From Paludibacteraceae bacterium (GTDB lineage Bacteria; Bacteroidota; Bacteroidia; Bacteroidales; Paludibacteraceae), in NCBI GenBank assembly GCA_024399955.1, contig JAKSNH010000002.1:186001-250000 (forward strand): a DNA stretch of 64,000 bases, in the 5' to 3' direction. How positions within the stretch are numbered: position 1 is the stretch's first letter; every line of letters starts with the position of its first letter. Shown here in pieces: positions 1 to 10,500 of this stretch. The position numbers were made by a program, and so were the translations under genes. The notes below the pieces were generated by a model, which saw only the letters and a program-made list of their open reading frames with translations, did no database searches and was not told the origin of the DNA.

Positions 1-1
1 G

Positions 2-2044
2 GGTAAATACTCTGACGAGACAGAAGCCATGCATGATATCACCGAAGGTATCACTTGGAATATGCCTACAGCAGTATTGGGAACTTCCGAATACGATGTA
101 ACGGCTACCGTTGGTACATTAACCAGCCCTGCTTACCACGTTACTGGTATTACTGTTAATGCTGCTAAGGTTCTGACAGGTATAGCAATCACAACCGAGC
201 CCAAGAAAACTTTCTGGGTAGGTGAGAACTTCTCTACCACAGGTATTCAAGTGATGGCTTCTTATGATGGAGATGAAGATGCAGACGTAACTACACTTTG
301 CACGTTCTCTCGCGCTGAGACTCAAATTACCGATGCTATCGTAAATGAAACTATCACCGTTTCTTATACCGAAGGTACTGAAACAAAGACTGCAACTTAC
401 ACCATCAATGCTAATTGGATGACTCTTGCAGACCTTGTAGAGAATGTTACTCCAACCGAGACTGCTGTAAAGGTTTGGGTTAAAATAACCGATGCTTTGG
501 TTAAGGCTCGCAACAATAGTTACCTCACTACCGATGTAACGTATGGTGATAGTCAGACGAAAGAGGTGAAGATCTACAAGAGTGGCGTTGATGCTACTTG
601 GGTTGCAGGAGGTACAATCTCCGGTGAACTGAAAGATGTTGATTGGAAACTCTATGGTTCTGATTGGGAACTCATGCCAAGCGATTGGACTTGGGCAACT
701 TATACCCCTGCTGCTCCAACTCCTGTTATCGGCGTTAGTTTGAATGAGTCTGCTATTAAAGTGAAGGTCGGTAAGACTGCTACTTTAGTTGCTACCGTTA
801 CTCCTGATAATGCAACTGACAAGAGCGTAACATGGTCTATCATCAATGATAACGCAAATGGTAAGGTTACTGTTGACCAAACAGGTTTAGTAACCGTTGC
901 TGCCGACGCCGTAGAAGGTGCTACTGCTACCGTTCAAGTAAAAACCAACGAAGGCAACTTCACCGCTACTTGCAATGTAACCGTTGATGTTCCTGTTGTA
1001 ACTAAGTACTACCTCGTAACCGATGCTTCTACTCTGCATGTAGGTGACATCATCGTATTTGGATCTACTTATACTGGAGGCACCGACGAAGCCAAGAAGG
1101 GCTCGTTTGTCAATGGCACTCTTGGAAATAATAAATATCTAGCAAGTGAGCGTGCAACCATCACAGAAGACGCTCTATCTGCTACTGATGCTTGTGAGTT
1201 TGTACTTGGTGGCGAAGCTGGAGCATGGACTCTCACTTCTACCGAAGGTCAGTTGGGAGCAACAGCTGTGAAGGCTATGACAACCAATACTGAAGCGTCC
1301 AATTATGTAGGTACTTGGACAATCAGTATTGATGTGGAAACCCATAACGCAACAGTTACTTGTGGCGAATATGGCTCGATGTCTTACAACGGCAGCAGTC
1401 CTCGTTTTGCTAACTATAGTTCTGTGCAAAATGCTCTTCAACTCTATCGCAAATATGAGACCATTCGTACAGGTATGGTTGATGGTCAAATTGGTACAGG
1501 CTGCCAAACTAAGAACATTCTTGATGTGAAGGGTGCTACGCTCTATCAAGTGAACTACACCTATGGTAGTTATCTTGAGTTCATGGAAGTAACTTATCCT
1601 GTTGAAGCCGGTATGCCTATCATCATGCAAGCAGATGGCACAAATGGTGGTAAGGTTGAAATTCTATATGGAAATGACGTAGCAACTGATGGAATAATAT
1701 ATAATAACAATGGCTTATATGGCTTCATTGGAGCCGGTATACACAATATTCCGAACTATGAAGGCTATTATGTATTCAAAGGTGGAATGTTGCGTCCTGC
1801 ATTGGATAACTACACCACCAGCGGACATGCTTATATCAAGTTGAGCGAGGTTCCAACCGAGGACCAACTTGCAGGCAGTCCTGCTCCACGTCGTCGCATG
1901 AGTGTAGGTGTTGAACGTAGCATGCCGACAGGCTTTGAAACAATCATGATGCAGAAGGGTATGAATAAGGTTATCATGAATAACCAACTCTTCCTCATCC
2001 GTGATGGTAAACTCTTCAATGCCCAAGGTGCGCTTGTAAAATAA
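2..2044 (+). CDS. Secreted multi-domain Ig-like surface protein (5' end outside window)
   Basis: The frame is open through the left edge, so the start and any signal peptide lie outside the window; 680 residues are visible. The visible part holds an Ig-like domain (about residues 65-135), a stretch that resembles an OB-fold (about 140-230), a clear bacterial Ig-like group 2 domain beginning VIGVSLNESAIKVKVGKTA (about 248-345), then a domain beginning YYLVTDASTLHVGDIIVF that I do not recognise. The protein ends in the short tail LFLIRDGKLFNAQGALVK, shared with six other proteins here, preceded by a basic RRRM segment. Ig-like repeats and the tail point to an exported surface protein, perhaps an adhesin. 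The substrate or partner is unknown. A 45-residue peptide gene follows. Confidence 0.85.
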   Translation, partial: GKYSDETEAMHDITEGITWNMPTAVLGTSEYDVTATVGTLTSPAYHVTGITVNAAKVLTGIAITTEPKKTFWVGENFSTTGIQVMASYDGDEDADVTTLCTFSRAETQITDAIVNETITVSYTEGTETKTATYTINANWMTLADLVENVTPTETAVKVWVKITDALVKARNNSYLTTDVTYGDSQTKEVKIYKSGVDATWVAGGTISGELKDVDWKLYGSDWELMPSDWTWATYTPAAPTPVIGVSLNESAIKVKVGKTATLVATVTPDNATDKSVTWSIINDNANGKVTVDQTGLVTVAADAVEGATATVQVKTNEGNFTATCNVTVDVPVVTKYYLVTDASTLHVGDIIVFGSTYTGGTDEAKKGSFVNGTLGNNKYLASERATITEDALSATDACEFVLGGEAGAWTLTSTEGQLGATAVKAMTTNTEASNYVGTWTISIDVETHNATVTCGEYGSMSYNGSSPRFANYSSVQNALQLYRKYETIRTGMVDGQIGTGCQTKNILDVKGATLYQVNYTYGSYLEFMEVTYPVEAGMPIIMQADGTNGGKVEILYGNDVATDGIIYNNNGLYGFIGAGIHNIPNYEGYYVFKGGMLRPALDNYTTSGHAYIKLSEVPTEDQLAGSPAPRRRMSVGVERSMPTGFETIMMQKGMNKVIMNNQLFLIRDGKLFNAQGALVK

Positions 2045-2137
2045 AAATGATAATGATGAAGTCTTGTGCAAGCCGAGTTTTAACAACTCGGCGATGCCAA
2101 GGCTCCTGAATTTATAGAATTTAGAATTATAGAAACG

Positions 2138-2275
2138 ATGAAGAAAATGTATAAAAACCCTCAAACTGAAACGGTTCAATTCGCAGCTGGCGAATTGATG
2201 GGTGTTACAATTGGAGGCTCTCCAGCTCCTGGACCAATTGATGCTCCAAGCCGCAACTCCTATCATCCGTTCTAA
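2138..2275 (+). CDS. Small peptide, MKKxYxxPQxxTV type
   Basis: A 45-codon frame begins MKKMYKNPQTETVQF and ends SRNSYHPF. It has no signal peptide or membrane segment; the middle is Gly/Pro rich (GGSPAPGPIDAP). It lies 93 bases after a large surface-protein gene and directly before a terminator hairpin, so it is probably the last gene of that transcript. A second peptide of the same design (MKKQYLIPQVDTVVL) lies after the 2095-residue surface protein at 10.8 kb. Short proteins of this YxxP type are common in Bacteroidales; I know of no assigned function. The shared N-terminal pattern and shared gene position support it being real. Confidence 0.65.
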   Translation: MKKMYKNPQTETVQFAAGELMGVTIGGSPAPGPIDAPSRNSYHPF

Positions 2276-2326
2276 TGAACCCATCTAACTCTACCGCTCC
2301 TCAGAGCATAGAGATTCTAACTACCC

Positions 2327-2350
2327 AAAGCCCGCCTTCCGGTGGGCTTT
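2327..2350 (+). terminator. Terminator-like hairpin, copy 1
   Basis: Arms AAAGCCCGCC and GGTGGGCTTT pair over 10 bp (one G-T) around the loop TTCC. It follows the peptide gene by about 50 bases. The downstream T-run is short. The same 31-base sequence recurs at 2554-2584. Confidence 0.6.
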
Positions 2351-2584
2351 GGTGTGTGAATAGATTTATCTAATGTTTTCCAAATAAGATGTAAAACAGA
2401 CATTAAATTGCTTATTTTTGCATTTTTCTGAAAAATAAGTATAAAAATATTTGCTTATTTGGTATATTTTTAGGAAAATAAGGGTGTAATTTTTTGCTTA
2501 TTTGGAAAATGTGATGTAAGTTGTTGAAAATCATCTATTTAATTTGTGAAAATAAGCCCGCCTTCCGGTGGGCTTTGGTGTGTG
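2328..2584. repeat. Direct repeat of a 31-bp hairpin unit flanking AT-rich DNA
   Basis: The 31-base unit starting AAGCCCGCCTTCCGGTGGGC occurs at 2328-2358 and 2554-2584. Between the copies the DNA is very AT-rich and holds TTGCTTATTT three times (2408-2417, 2451-2460, 2494-2503), with inverted CTTATTTT/AAAATAAG pairs. No gene is seen in the 444-base gap 2276-2719; it holds these repeats and a promoter. Confidence 0.75.
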
Positions 2585-2670
2585 GATACGACTAACTAAG
2601 GAATCACTAAGGTTAGAAACTAAAAAAAAACAACATATTGGGTTAAATTTTGTTAATTTTGCCACCAAAA

Positions 2671-2702
2671 TTTGTGTATTCCAAATATTTGTTGTATCTT
2701 TG
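2671..2702 (+). promoter_or_regulatory. Bacteroidetes-type promoter for the gene at 2720
   Basis: TTTG (2671-2674) and TATCTTTG (2695-2702) are separated by exactly 20 bases. The start codon is 17 bases downstream. About 65 bases around it are nearly identical to the promoter region at 4353-4417. Confidence 0.8.
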
Positions 2703-2719
2703 CAAAGGATTTGTAAATC

Positions 2720-4333
2720 ATGATTAAACACCTCAAGTATATACTTCCGCTATTGCTGATGGCAACAACGATGCAGGCTGAATCACTTCAGCCGGCTGTC
2801 TTTGCTCGTAAATCGGCAATGAACACCACCTATACGTCCCTCAATAAGGCTATCGAGGTGGCGCAAGAGGAGATGCAGGCTACTTCGCGGCAGAAAGATA
2901 CCATCATGCTGGTTACAAGCGGTCTGTTGGACGAAGATGTGACTATCCCCAATGGTATCTTGGTAGTTATACCTTATAATGACGCGTATCGCGCGTACAC
3001 GAAGAACCCTCCGTATTACGCTGAGGTGGATACATCGCGATACATACGTCCTACGTGCTTCCGTCAACTCACATTGGCTACCTCTCGCACCATCACAATT
3101 GCCAAAGGCGGCATCCTGTCTGTAGTTGGCAGGCAGTACTACTACGTAGGTGGCGGTCAGTATGCAACCGGTTCGCCACAAGGACCTTGCGGATATATCC
3201 AACTATTAGATAATGCCACTATTCAAATTCAAAACAGCGGCATACTGTATGCCTGGGGATTTATTTATGGGCAGGGTAGAGTGCATGTCGAAGCTAATGG
3301 TATCGTTTATGAGATGATGCAACTTAACTCATGGCGGGGTGGAGGCGTCTCGGATGCAATCACCAAGCAACCATATTCCATTTATCCGTTCAATAGTTAT
3401 TATGTCCAGAATATCGAAACAACCGTTATTTATGACGAACAGGCCATCGAATACGTGATGATGGGACTCATTGCCGACGATGTGATTAACACCGCGCAAA
3501 CGCGATTTATTGGCTCGTCTGCATTCCTCGATATATACGACGGCACAATGACCCGCACCTATGACGCTAACTACGATAGAATTCTTTATACGGTTGATGG
3601 CGGAATAGGTATCGCTTCCATCGTAATTCGTAACTACAAATCCATTGAGAGCGTCATGGCGATTAGCAATAATATATCCTTCCTCATCAAAGAGAATAGC
3701 ATGATGGATGTGCCTTATTCCATGGCGATATTACCAGGCTCTACGATTGAAATCGAACCCAACGCCATCTTGACCTTTGGCGCATGGGATAATAGGGAAC
3801 ATGATATATTCGTTTATGACTACGAAAATACGTGGTTCAACCGCGGCTACGCCTACCTCTGCGACCGTCATACGCCGGATTATGTGGCTACTTTAGACGA
3901 TAAGCCGCAAGTGCCCGAACTAACCGATGCTACCATCATTGTAAACGGTATATTAGAGTCCTATAGTGCCCTTTATACAACACAGGGCGGAGCACGAATT
4001 ATCTCCTCCGGAGAGGGCGAAGTTATCCTGCATCAAATAGGCAATTGCACCTATACATACCAAGTGCCGACCGGCACTAATATGCCTGAACAAGTGCCCA
4101 TCACACCGGCTCTGTTAGCCAATCAAAATGGGTCGTTTACACCTACTAACAATCCTTCCGCCGGAGGACAATTCGTGTGCGTAAAGGGCACGTGGTATCC
4201 TAAAAATCAAGTGCCAACAGATGTGGATGAAGAGACTTCAAAAATGGCAATTCCTTCTCCCCGAAAGTACTTCTATAATGGCAGACTTTTTATTCAAAAA
4301 GGAAATCATTTTTATTCTGTTTTAGGAAGATAA
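2720..4333 (+). CDS. Secreted beta-helix-like surface protein (LYAWG/QNIE module)
   Basis: 537 residues, with the signal peptide MIKHLKYILPLLLMATTMQA. The body looks like a beta-solenoid and contains LYAWGFIYGQGRV, EMMQLNSWRGG and YPFNSYYVQNIE. This module recurs in the product of 11026-12612, a full-length paralogue, and in the middle of the 2095-residue protein. The C-terminus is the shared tail in the form YFYNGRLFIQKGNHFYSVLGR (written here as positions 515-537), preceded by a low-complexity linker. I recognise no catalytic motif. The role is probably structural or adhesive at the surface; export through T9SS is inferred from the tail. It has its own promoter. Confidence 0.85.
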   Translation: MIKHLKYILPLLLMATTMQAESLQPAVFARKSAMNTTYTSLNKAIEVAQEEMQATSRQKDTIMLVTSGLLDEDVTIPNGILVVIPYNDAYRAYTKNPPYYAEVDTSRYIRPTCFRQLTLATSRTITIAKGGILSVVGRQYYYVGGGQYATGSPQGPCGYIQLLDNATIQIQNSGILYAWGFIYGQGRVHVEANGIVYEMMQLNSWRGGGVSDAITKQPYSIYPFNSYYVQNIETTVIYDEQAIEYVMMGLIADDVINTAQTRFIGSSAFLDIYDGTMTRTYDANYDRILYTVDGGIGIASIVIRNYKSIESVMAISNNISFLIKENSMMDVPYSMAILPGSTIEIEPNAILTFGAWDNREHDIFVYDYENTWFNRGYAYLCDRHTPDYVATLDDKPQVPELTDATIIVNGILESYSALYTTQGGARIISSGEGEVILHQIGNCTYTYQVPTGTNMPEQVPITPALLANQNGSFTPTNNPSAGGQFVCVKGTWYPKNQVPTDVDEETSKMAIPSPRKYFYNGRLFIQKGNHFYSVLGR

Positions 4334-4384
4334 TGTGTTAAAAATGCTTATTTGGGTTAAAATTTGTTAATTTTGCCACAAAAA

Positions 4385-4416
4385 TTTGTATATTCCAAAT
4401 ATTTGTTGTATCTTTG
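4385..4416 (+). promoter_or_regulatory. Bacteroidetes-type promoter for the gene at 4533
   Basis: TTTG (4385-4388), a 20-base spacer and TATCTTTG (4409-4416). It is a near copy of the promoter at 2671-2702. The untranslated leader is about 110 bases long and contains the palindrome CACGTACGTG. Confidence 0.8.
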
Positions 4417-4532
4417 CAGCCGATTTGCTTATGTGTACCTACATAATCGTACATACACGTACGTGAGCAACTCACTAATTTGTCAATAAAAAGTGAAAAT
4501 TAAATAAATGTTTAACAATTAAAAAAAAATGT

Positions 4533-7500
4533 ATGAGAAAAATTTGTAAGTTTTGTTTAACACTTGTGGCTATCTTAGCCAGCACCAATGTCTGGGGCAT
4601 AGACATTAATATGAATGTGCCCTTCTATGCTAAAGTATCGGTTAAGGTTAGTTCCAAAGCTCCTGATGGAGGTAAGGTGTATGTGTTTAGTCGTGCATGG
4701 GTAGATACGACTGAATGGTGGACTAAATCAGACCCGGCAGAATTGTACGGTTGGAATGAGATGCCTACCGAGGAAGATATAGCGAAAGGACTGAGAAAGG
4801 AATATGTGGATTATCCTATCTATTCCTTGTATCCGTTGCTTAGCATCGGTTCTACTCAATTGGATACTGCCTTTATAGGCGCTTTCCCAAGCCCCGGTTA
4901 TTACTTCAAGGGATGGTCCAAAGTGGATAATGACTATGACTTAGGTGCAGAAATGCCATTTATGCCAAGTACATTAACGATGGTGTTCCCCAATCCAACA
5001 TTGAACGAATTAGGAGAAATTGTTAGTGTAGCATGGCCAAAAGATGAGGATGTTCCCAGTATCGGTTCATTCTACGCTACCTTTAAACCGGTTTTGGTGA
5101 ATGCTTGTGTAGATGGCGACAATATGTTTATGGGGACTGAGGACGGAGAACAGGAGTTTGGTGCCTATTTCTCCACTTCGTTTGCTTCGCAGGGACTCAA
5201 CGATTTTGCTGCACCCGTATTGACTAATGCAGAAACTGCAGGCGGACAATTTGTTCTAAATGGATCTTGTGAGTTTACAGAAGACAATGAAGTGCGCGTT
5301 CCATTGAAGTTTATTCCGAATAATCCTGTAGAAGGAGTCTATTCGTGCCAACTGACTGTGGCATCTAAGGGTGGTTCATCTATTACGGCTACTATTAAAA
5401 TGACCGTAGAAAAAGAACCGGAATATGAGGCATCCATTGGTGATAATCATTATGATACCTTTGCGGAGGCTCTCGCTGCGGCTAACGCTATGACCGATGC
5501 TGTTATTACATTAGCAAAGAGTGTGGATATTGCAACTCCACAAATAGTAGCAGCCAATATGACTATCGATTTGAATGGTAAAGTGTTGAATGGAACAGGC
5601 GAACAAGTATTAGTGGTTGCCGGAGGAAAACTAACCTTGGTAGATAGCAAGAAAATTGGATACATATCTCATATGCCAACTGCTATCCCTGCTCACTCTG
5701 TATTAGTGGCTGGTGGTGAGTTAGTAATGGATGGTGGTTCAATTGAACTGAATAGCACGAATACTCCTCAATTGGAAGACCCGAATGATGTTGCTCAAAT
5801 TATGGCCAATATGGTGGTGGCTGTGTTGGTTTCGCCTAACACCGTTCCGGGAGTGACAGGTCCCGCATCCTTTACTATGAACGATGGTCGCATTTATGCC
5901 CAAGCCCCCGGCGTGGTAGGTGGCGTAATGAATAATGGCGGCACGGCTACTATCAATGCCGGTGAGATTTATTCAACCGGATATATGGGTGTACTTGCTG
6001 CATCTAATATGGGAGGTTCTTTCAATATATTGGGCGGAAACCTGAAGGCAGAATTAAATGCTGATTTTGGTACGGCAACGATGGGTTACGGCGTATTAGC
6101 CTATGGCGGTACAATCAATATCGAAAAAGCCAAGATTATTGCCAAGGCAGGAGATAATCTGTCTGACCAATTATGGGGAGTATGCTGCTCTGCCGGAACA
6201 ACCACTATCAGCAAGAAGGCTACTATTGGTATTGAATATACCCAAACCAGTTCCGAGCATCTTGCTCACTGCTGCATAGGTGCAATGCACGTAGAGAAGG
6301 ATGCCGCTACCGTTGTTATTGATGGCGCTAAACTATACGCACGTGGCAATAATGGTTATACCGAAGAGTTCTCCGGTAACTCTGCTCCTATTATCAATGC
6401 CGCTTATTTCCCAACTCGTTTGTGGTTGGATAATATTGATCCTGAATATTTCGTAATCAAAGATGGTCAAACCATATATGACGTATCTGCCGGTAAAGAA
6501 TACTTAGAGGGCTATCGCTATTTCTTAGGTAGTGCCGGCACTGCCAAGGATAATGGTAATGCTGTCTGCAAAATTGGTAACATGGGTTACGCTACGTTAG
6601 AAGATGCTCTTTTCTATGCGCAAAATAATCCCACAGAAAAAGTCATCATTACGATGGTGAATGACTACACTCTTCCTGCCGGCTGGTACACATTGCCAAG
6701 CAATGCCAGCCTCTTAGTGCCCTATTGCGCAGAACAAACAGCCCTGATGGGGAAAAACGTTCCTAAGTTGCCGGTAATGGAACCTGCTGTGGTTACTAAA
6801 CCTACTCCATATAGAACGTTGACATTCGCTCAAGGAGCGCATTTAGATGTATTTGGTTCAGTAGAAACAAGCTGTATGCAGCGTATTGAAGGTATAGGTG
6901 CCCAAGGTTGCGCTGTACCAGATGGCCCATTCGGCTGGATTAAGATGGAACAAGGCTCAGAAATGACCCTTAATGGCGGTTCTCATCTCTATGCTTGGGG
7001 ATTCATTACCGGTAAGGGTGAAATTGAAGCACGTCGCGGATGTACTGTTCATGAGGACTTCCAAGTTTATGACTGGCCCGGTGGTAGCAATGCACTGGGT
7101 TTGGTGATTGATGCCGTTTTGTCCAATGCAGGTGCTTTCCCAATCAACCAATATGCAATGCAGAACATTGAGTGCCCCGTTACTTATCACCCGGGTTCGC
7201 ACATGTATGCGTCTTTTGGTGCAACCGCTGCAGGCATTCAAGTGGCAGCTGACGAAATTGGTATTGTGGGTGTAACGGACGAAAACGCAATGTTCCTTAT
7301 GGATGATAATGCCGATGCTGATAATACATGGGTGCGTAAATACTATGATACGGAAACCGACCAACAAGTGTATGAAGTGAATAGTTCTGCTCACCTTGGT
7401 TCTATGGTGATTGAAATTCCTGCATTCAAAATGGTTGGCGCAATGTTAGGCGCACCGGATCTAACAGGATTTGACTCCAAAACATTCGTACTACCTATTA

Positions 7501-10500
7501 CCTGCAATATGAAACTCCATCTGCTGAGTGGTATGATGGATATAACCCAAAATACAGAGTTCTTGCCGGGTTCTGAATTGGAGGTAAATAAAACTGCAAC
7601 AATGATTGTTCAAGATGAAGAGGAAAAAGTGTATGACGGACGTGTTATCTTTGTAGATGATGACAATTGGAAAGATGAATTTGGACGTAAAAAAGTCCCA
7701 TATCAGCAAATCGCCTACTCGCCAACATTTGATGGAGCTCCTGATATTCGTGATATTGCAGCGATGATAGACTACGATGGACATCGTCACTATGACCCCA
7801 ACAAACGCCCTGTAGGTGATGCTAAACTCAATGTGCATGGTACATTCCAAGTGGATGGCTACCTGTTAACTACAGATAGCGGTGCTACCATCTTCTCTAA
7901 CAACGAGGATGCCGGCACAATCATCTTCCCGAATGAGATTGTCTTCATGGATCAACATTCAGGCGCCTCCGCTCCCACGGATGCGATGATTGAACAGATT
8001 AAACAAATGATTGAATATGGAAGTTTAGATGAGGAAACCAAAAGGTATCTAACCAATATGATTTATGTGCCTCATCTCAATATGTTAAATAGCAAGACCG
8101 AATTGCTACCATTGAAATCTGCTTTGTTACGCAATACTGAGGGACAAACACCCGCATTTGCCTATACTGGTGATGATACCAACCCAACACTGCCGGGCGA
8201 GTCCTACTGCTTCTTGCGTGATCGTTGGACCAAAATGAATCAGTTTGATGCTAACTTCGCATACGATAACTACGGCGCTTGGTATGTTAAACCTGGTGAG
8301 TATGTAGCAATCGCTACTACTGCAAAGGTAGATGAATATTTTATGGATGCTAAAGTGGAAACCCAACCATTGGAAAATGCTGACCATACATACAGCGATG
8401 CTAATGGAGAAGGACGTTTGTTCATCTTGGTTTACAATGTAGATAAAGGTGGTGATCAATGCTGGGAAGTTACTATACAAGATAACCTCTATCGTGGCAC
8501 CAATGGTACGTACTATTACTATGACGAAAGCCAAAAAATGTGGATGGAAAAAACCTTCTCTGTAACTTGGAATAACTACGATGGCTCGTTCATTGAAGAG
8601 TATAGCAACATCTACTATGGAACTACTCCTAAGTACAATGGTAAGAACCCAAGTCGTGAAGAAGATGAGGATTATACGTATACCTTCACCGGTTGGACTC
8701 CGGAAATCGTTCCTGTTCACGAAGATGCTATTTACACGGCTACTTACGAGCGCTCTCCGCGTAAATACACCATCATCTTTGAGGCTGAGAATGGCGAAGA
8801 GATTGAACGCCACTTCTATACCAAGGGCGAAATGCCTGAGTGTGAAGATGTACCGCATAAAGTAGGTTACTACCTGCAATGGGAACCCTCTCTCGGTGCC
8901 GTCAAAGGCGATGCTTCGTATCGCGCTACATTCTTGCCGGAGAAGCCGACCGAGTTTGAAGTTACATTCGTTAACTACAATGGTGATGAACTGCAAAAAG
9001 GTAATGTTGCCGTTGGTACAACTCCAGAATATTCGGGCATTCCTACAAGAGAACCTTCGGACGAATATACTTACGAGTTCGCAGGTTGGTCACCTGCGTT
9101 GAAACCGGTAGATGCTGCTATTACTTATACGGCTACATTTAACGAGGTGGGCAAGACTTATGCCATCCGCTTCTTGGACGAGAATGGTGCTGAACTCAAA
9201 TCCGAATCGTTGGCTTATGGCGTTGTTCCTACCGCTCCGGAATATAGTAAACCGGCTGATGCCCAATTTACTTATACTTTAGTTTGGACTCCTACTATTA
9301 CGGCTGTAAATAAGCCTGAAAATTATAAGGCTATCTTCGAGACAACTACAAATAAATACACCGTAACAGTAAATGCTATCGGTTGCGTTGTAGAAGGTGC
9401 TGGTGCTTATGACTACGGAACAGAGGTTACGTTACATATTACGGATGTTTCAGTTCCAGGATTTAGCCAAGATGCTAAATGGAAACATACCGGAAATAGT
9501 GAAGATATAACATTCATTGTAAAAGGTAACGTAACTTATACAGCTGAGGCTACTGCCACGACCAATATTGTTGCAGAAATAGGATCTACTGAAACTATTA
9601 CCACTACGACCGAGGCTGCTACCTTCACTATCAAAGCGAATGCTACTGCATCCGGTCAAGTGATAGGTGCTGAGAATATAGAATTGGTTCCTGCAGGTAA
9701 GGCTTACTTTGAATATGATTTCAATGCGCAAGCTATGAAGTGGTATGCCTTTGCAGTACCATTCGTTTGCGATGCCAACACGCTGCGTAATGCTACTCGC
9801 ACTTTAACTCCGGGTGTAGATTATGATATCATGCAGTATAATGGTGCTACCCGTGCTGCTGCTGGCGCAGATGATTCTGCTTGGGAGTATATCTCCGACA
9901 AGGGTATCAATGTGCTGACTCCGGGTCACCTTTATATGATTCTCTTTGCTCAAGCGCAAAATACGATTACTTTCACCAAGACTGCTTCAGCAAGTATTGT
10001 TTATACCGCGCCTGTAACGATGAATCAATATCCTGCTGCGGATGAATTGGATGCGAACTGGAATGGCGTGGCTAACCCCAAACTATTCTATGCTAAATTA
10101 GGAGCAAAAGGTGTTACCAATGGTCAAATATATGTGGGCGGCGAAGATCGCTATGAGACTGTTACCTTAAGTTCAACTACATTCCCCGTAGGTAAACCGG
10201 TATTCGTACAAGCCGCAACCCAATCTCAAGTGGAAGTTAAACCTTCTGCTTCTGCTGCTCCATTGCGTCGCATGCTGAAGGCTGACAAACAAGAATGTGA
10301 AATCAGTTTGATGCAAGGCAATAAGAAATGCGATAACCTGTCCATCATTATGAATGACGAGGCAGAGGACCGCTACGTCATTGGTGAAGACTTGGCTAAG
10401 GCGGGTGTCAGCACCAAGGTCGCTCAGATGTGGGTTAACCGCTACAATGCTAAACTATGCGTGAATAGCATCGCTGCTGAGGACGAAGCAGCTACCTACC

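Noticed and set aside
8127..8996. Long open frame (289 codons) on the - strand inside the 2095-residue gene
   Set aside because: It lies wholly opposite a well-supported coding region, has no family-like sequence and no promoter; it reflects codon bias of the + strand gene.
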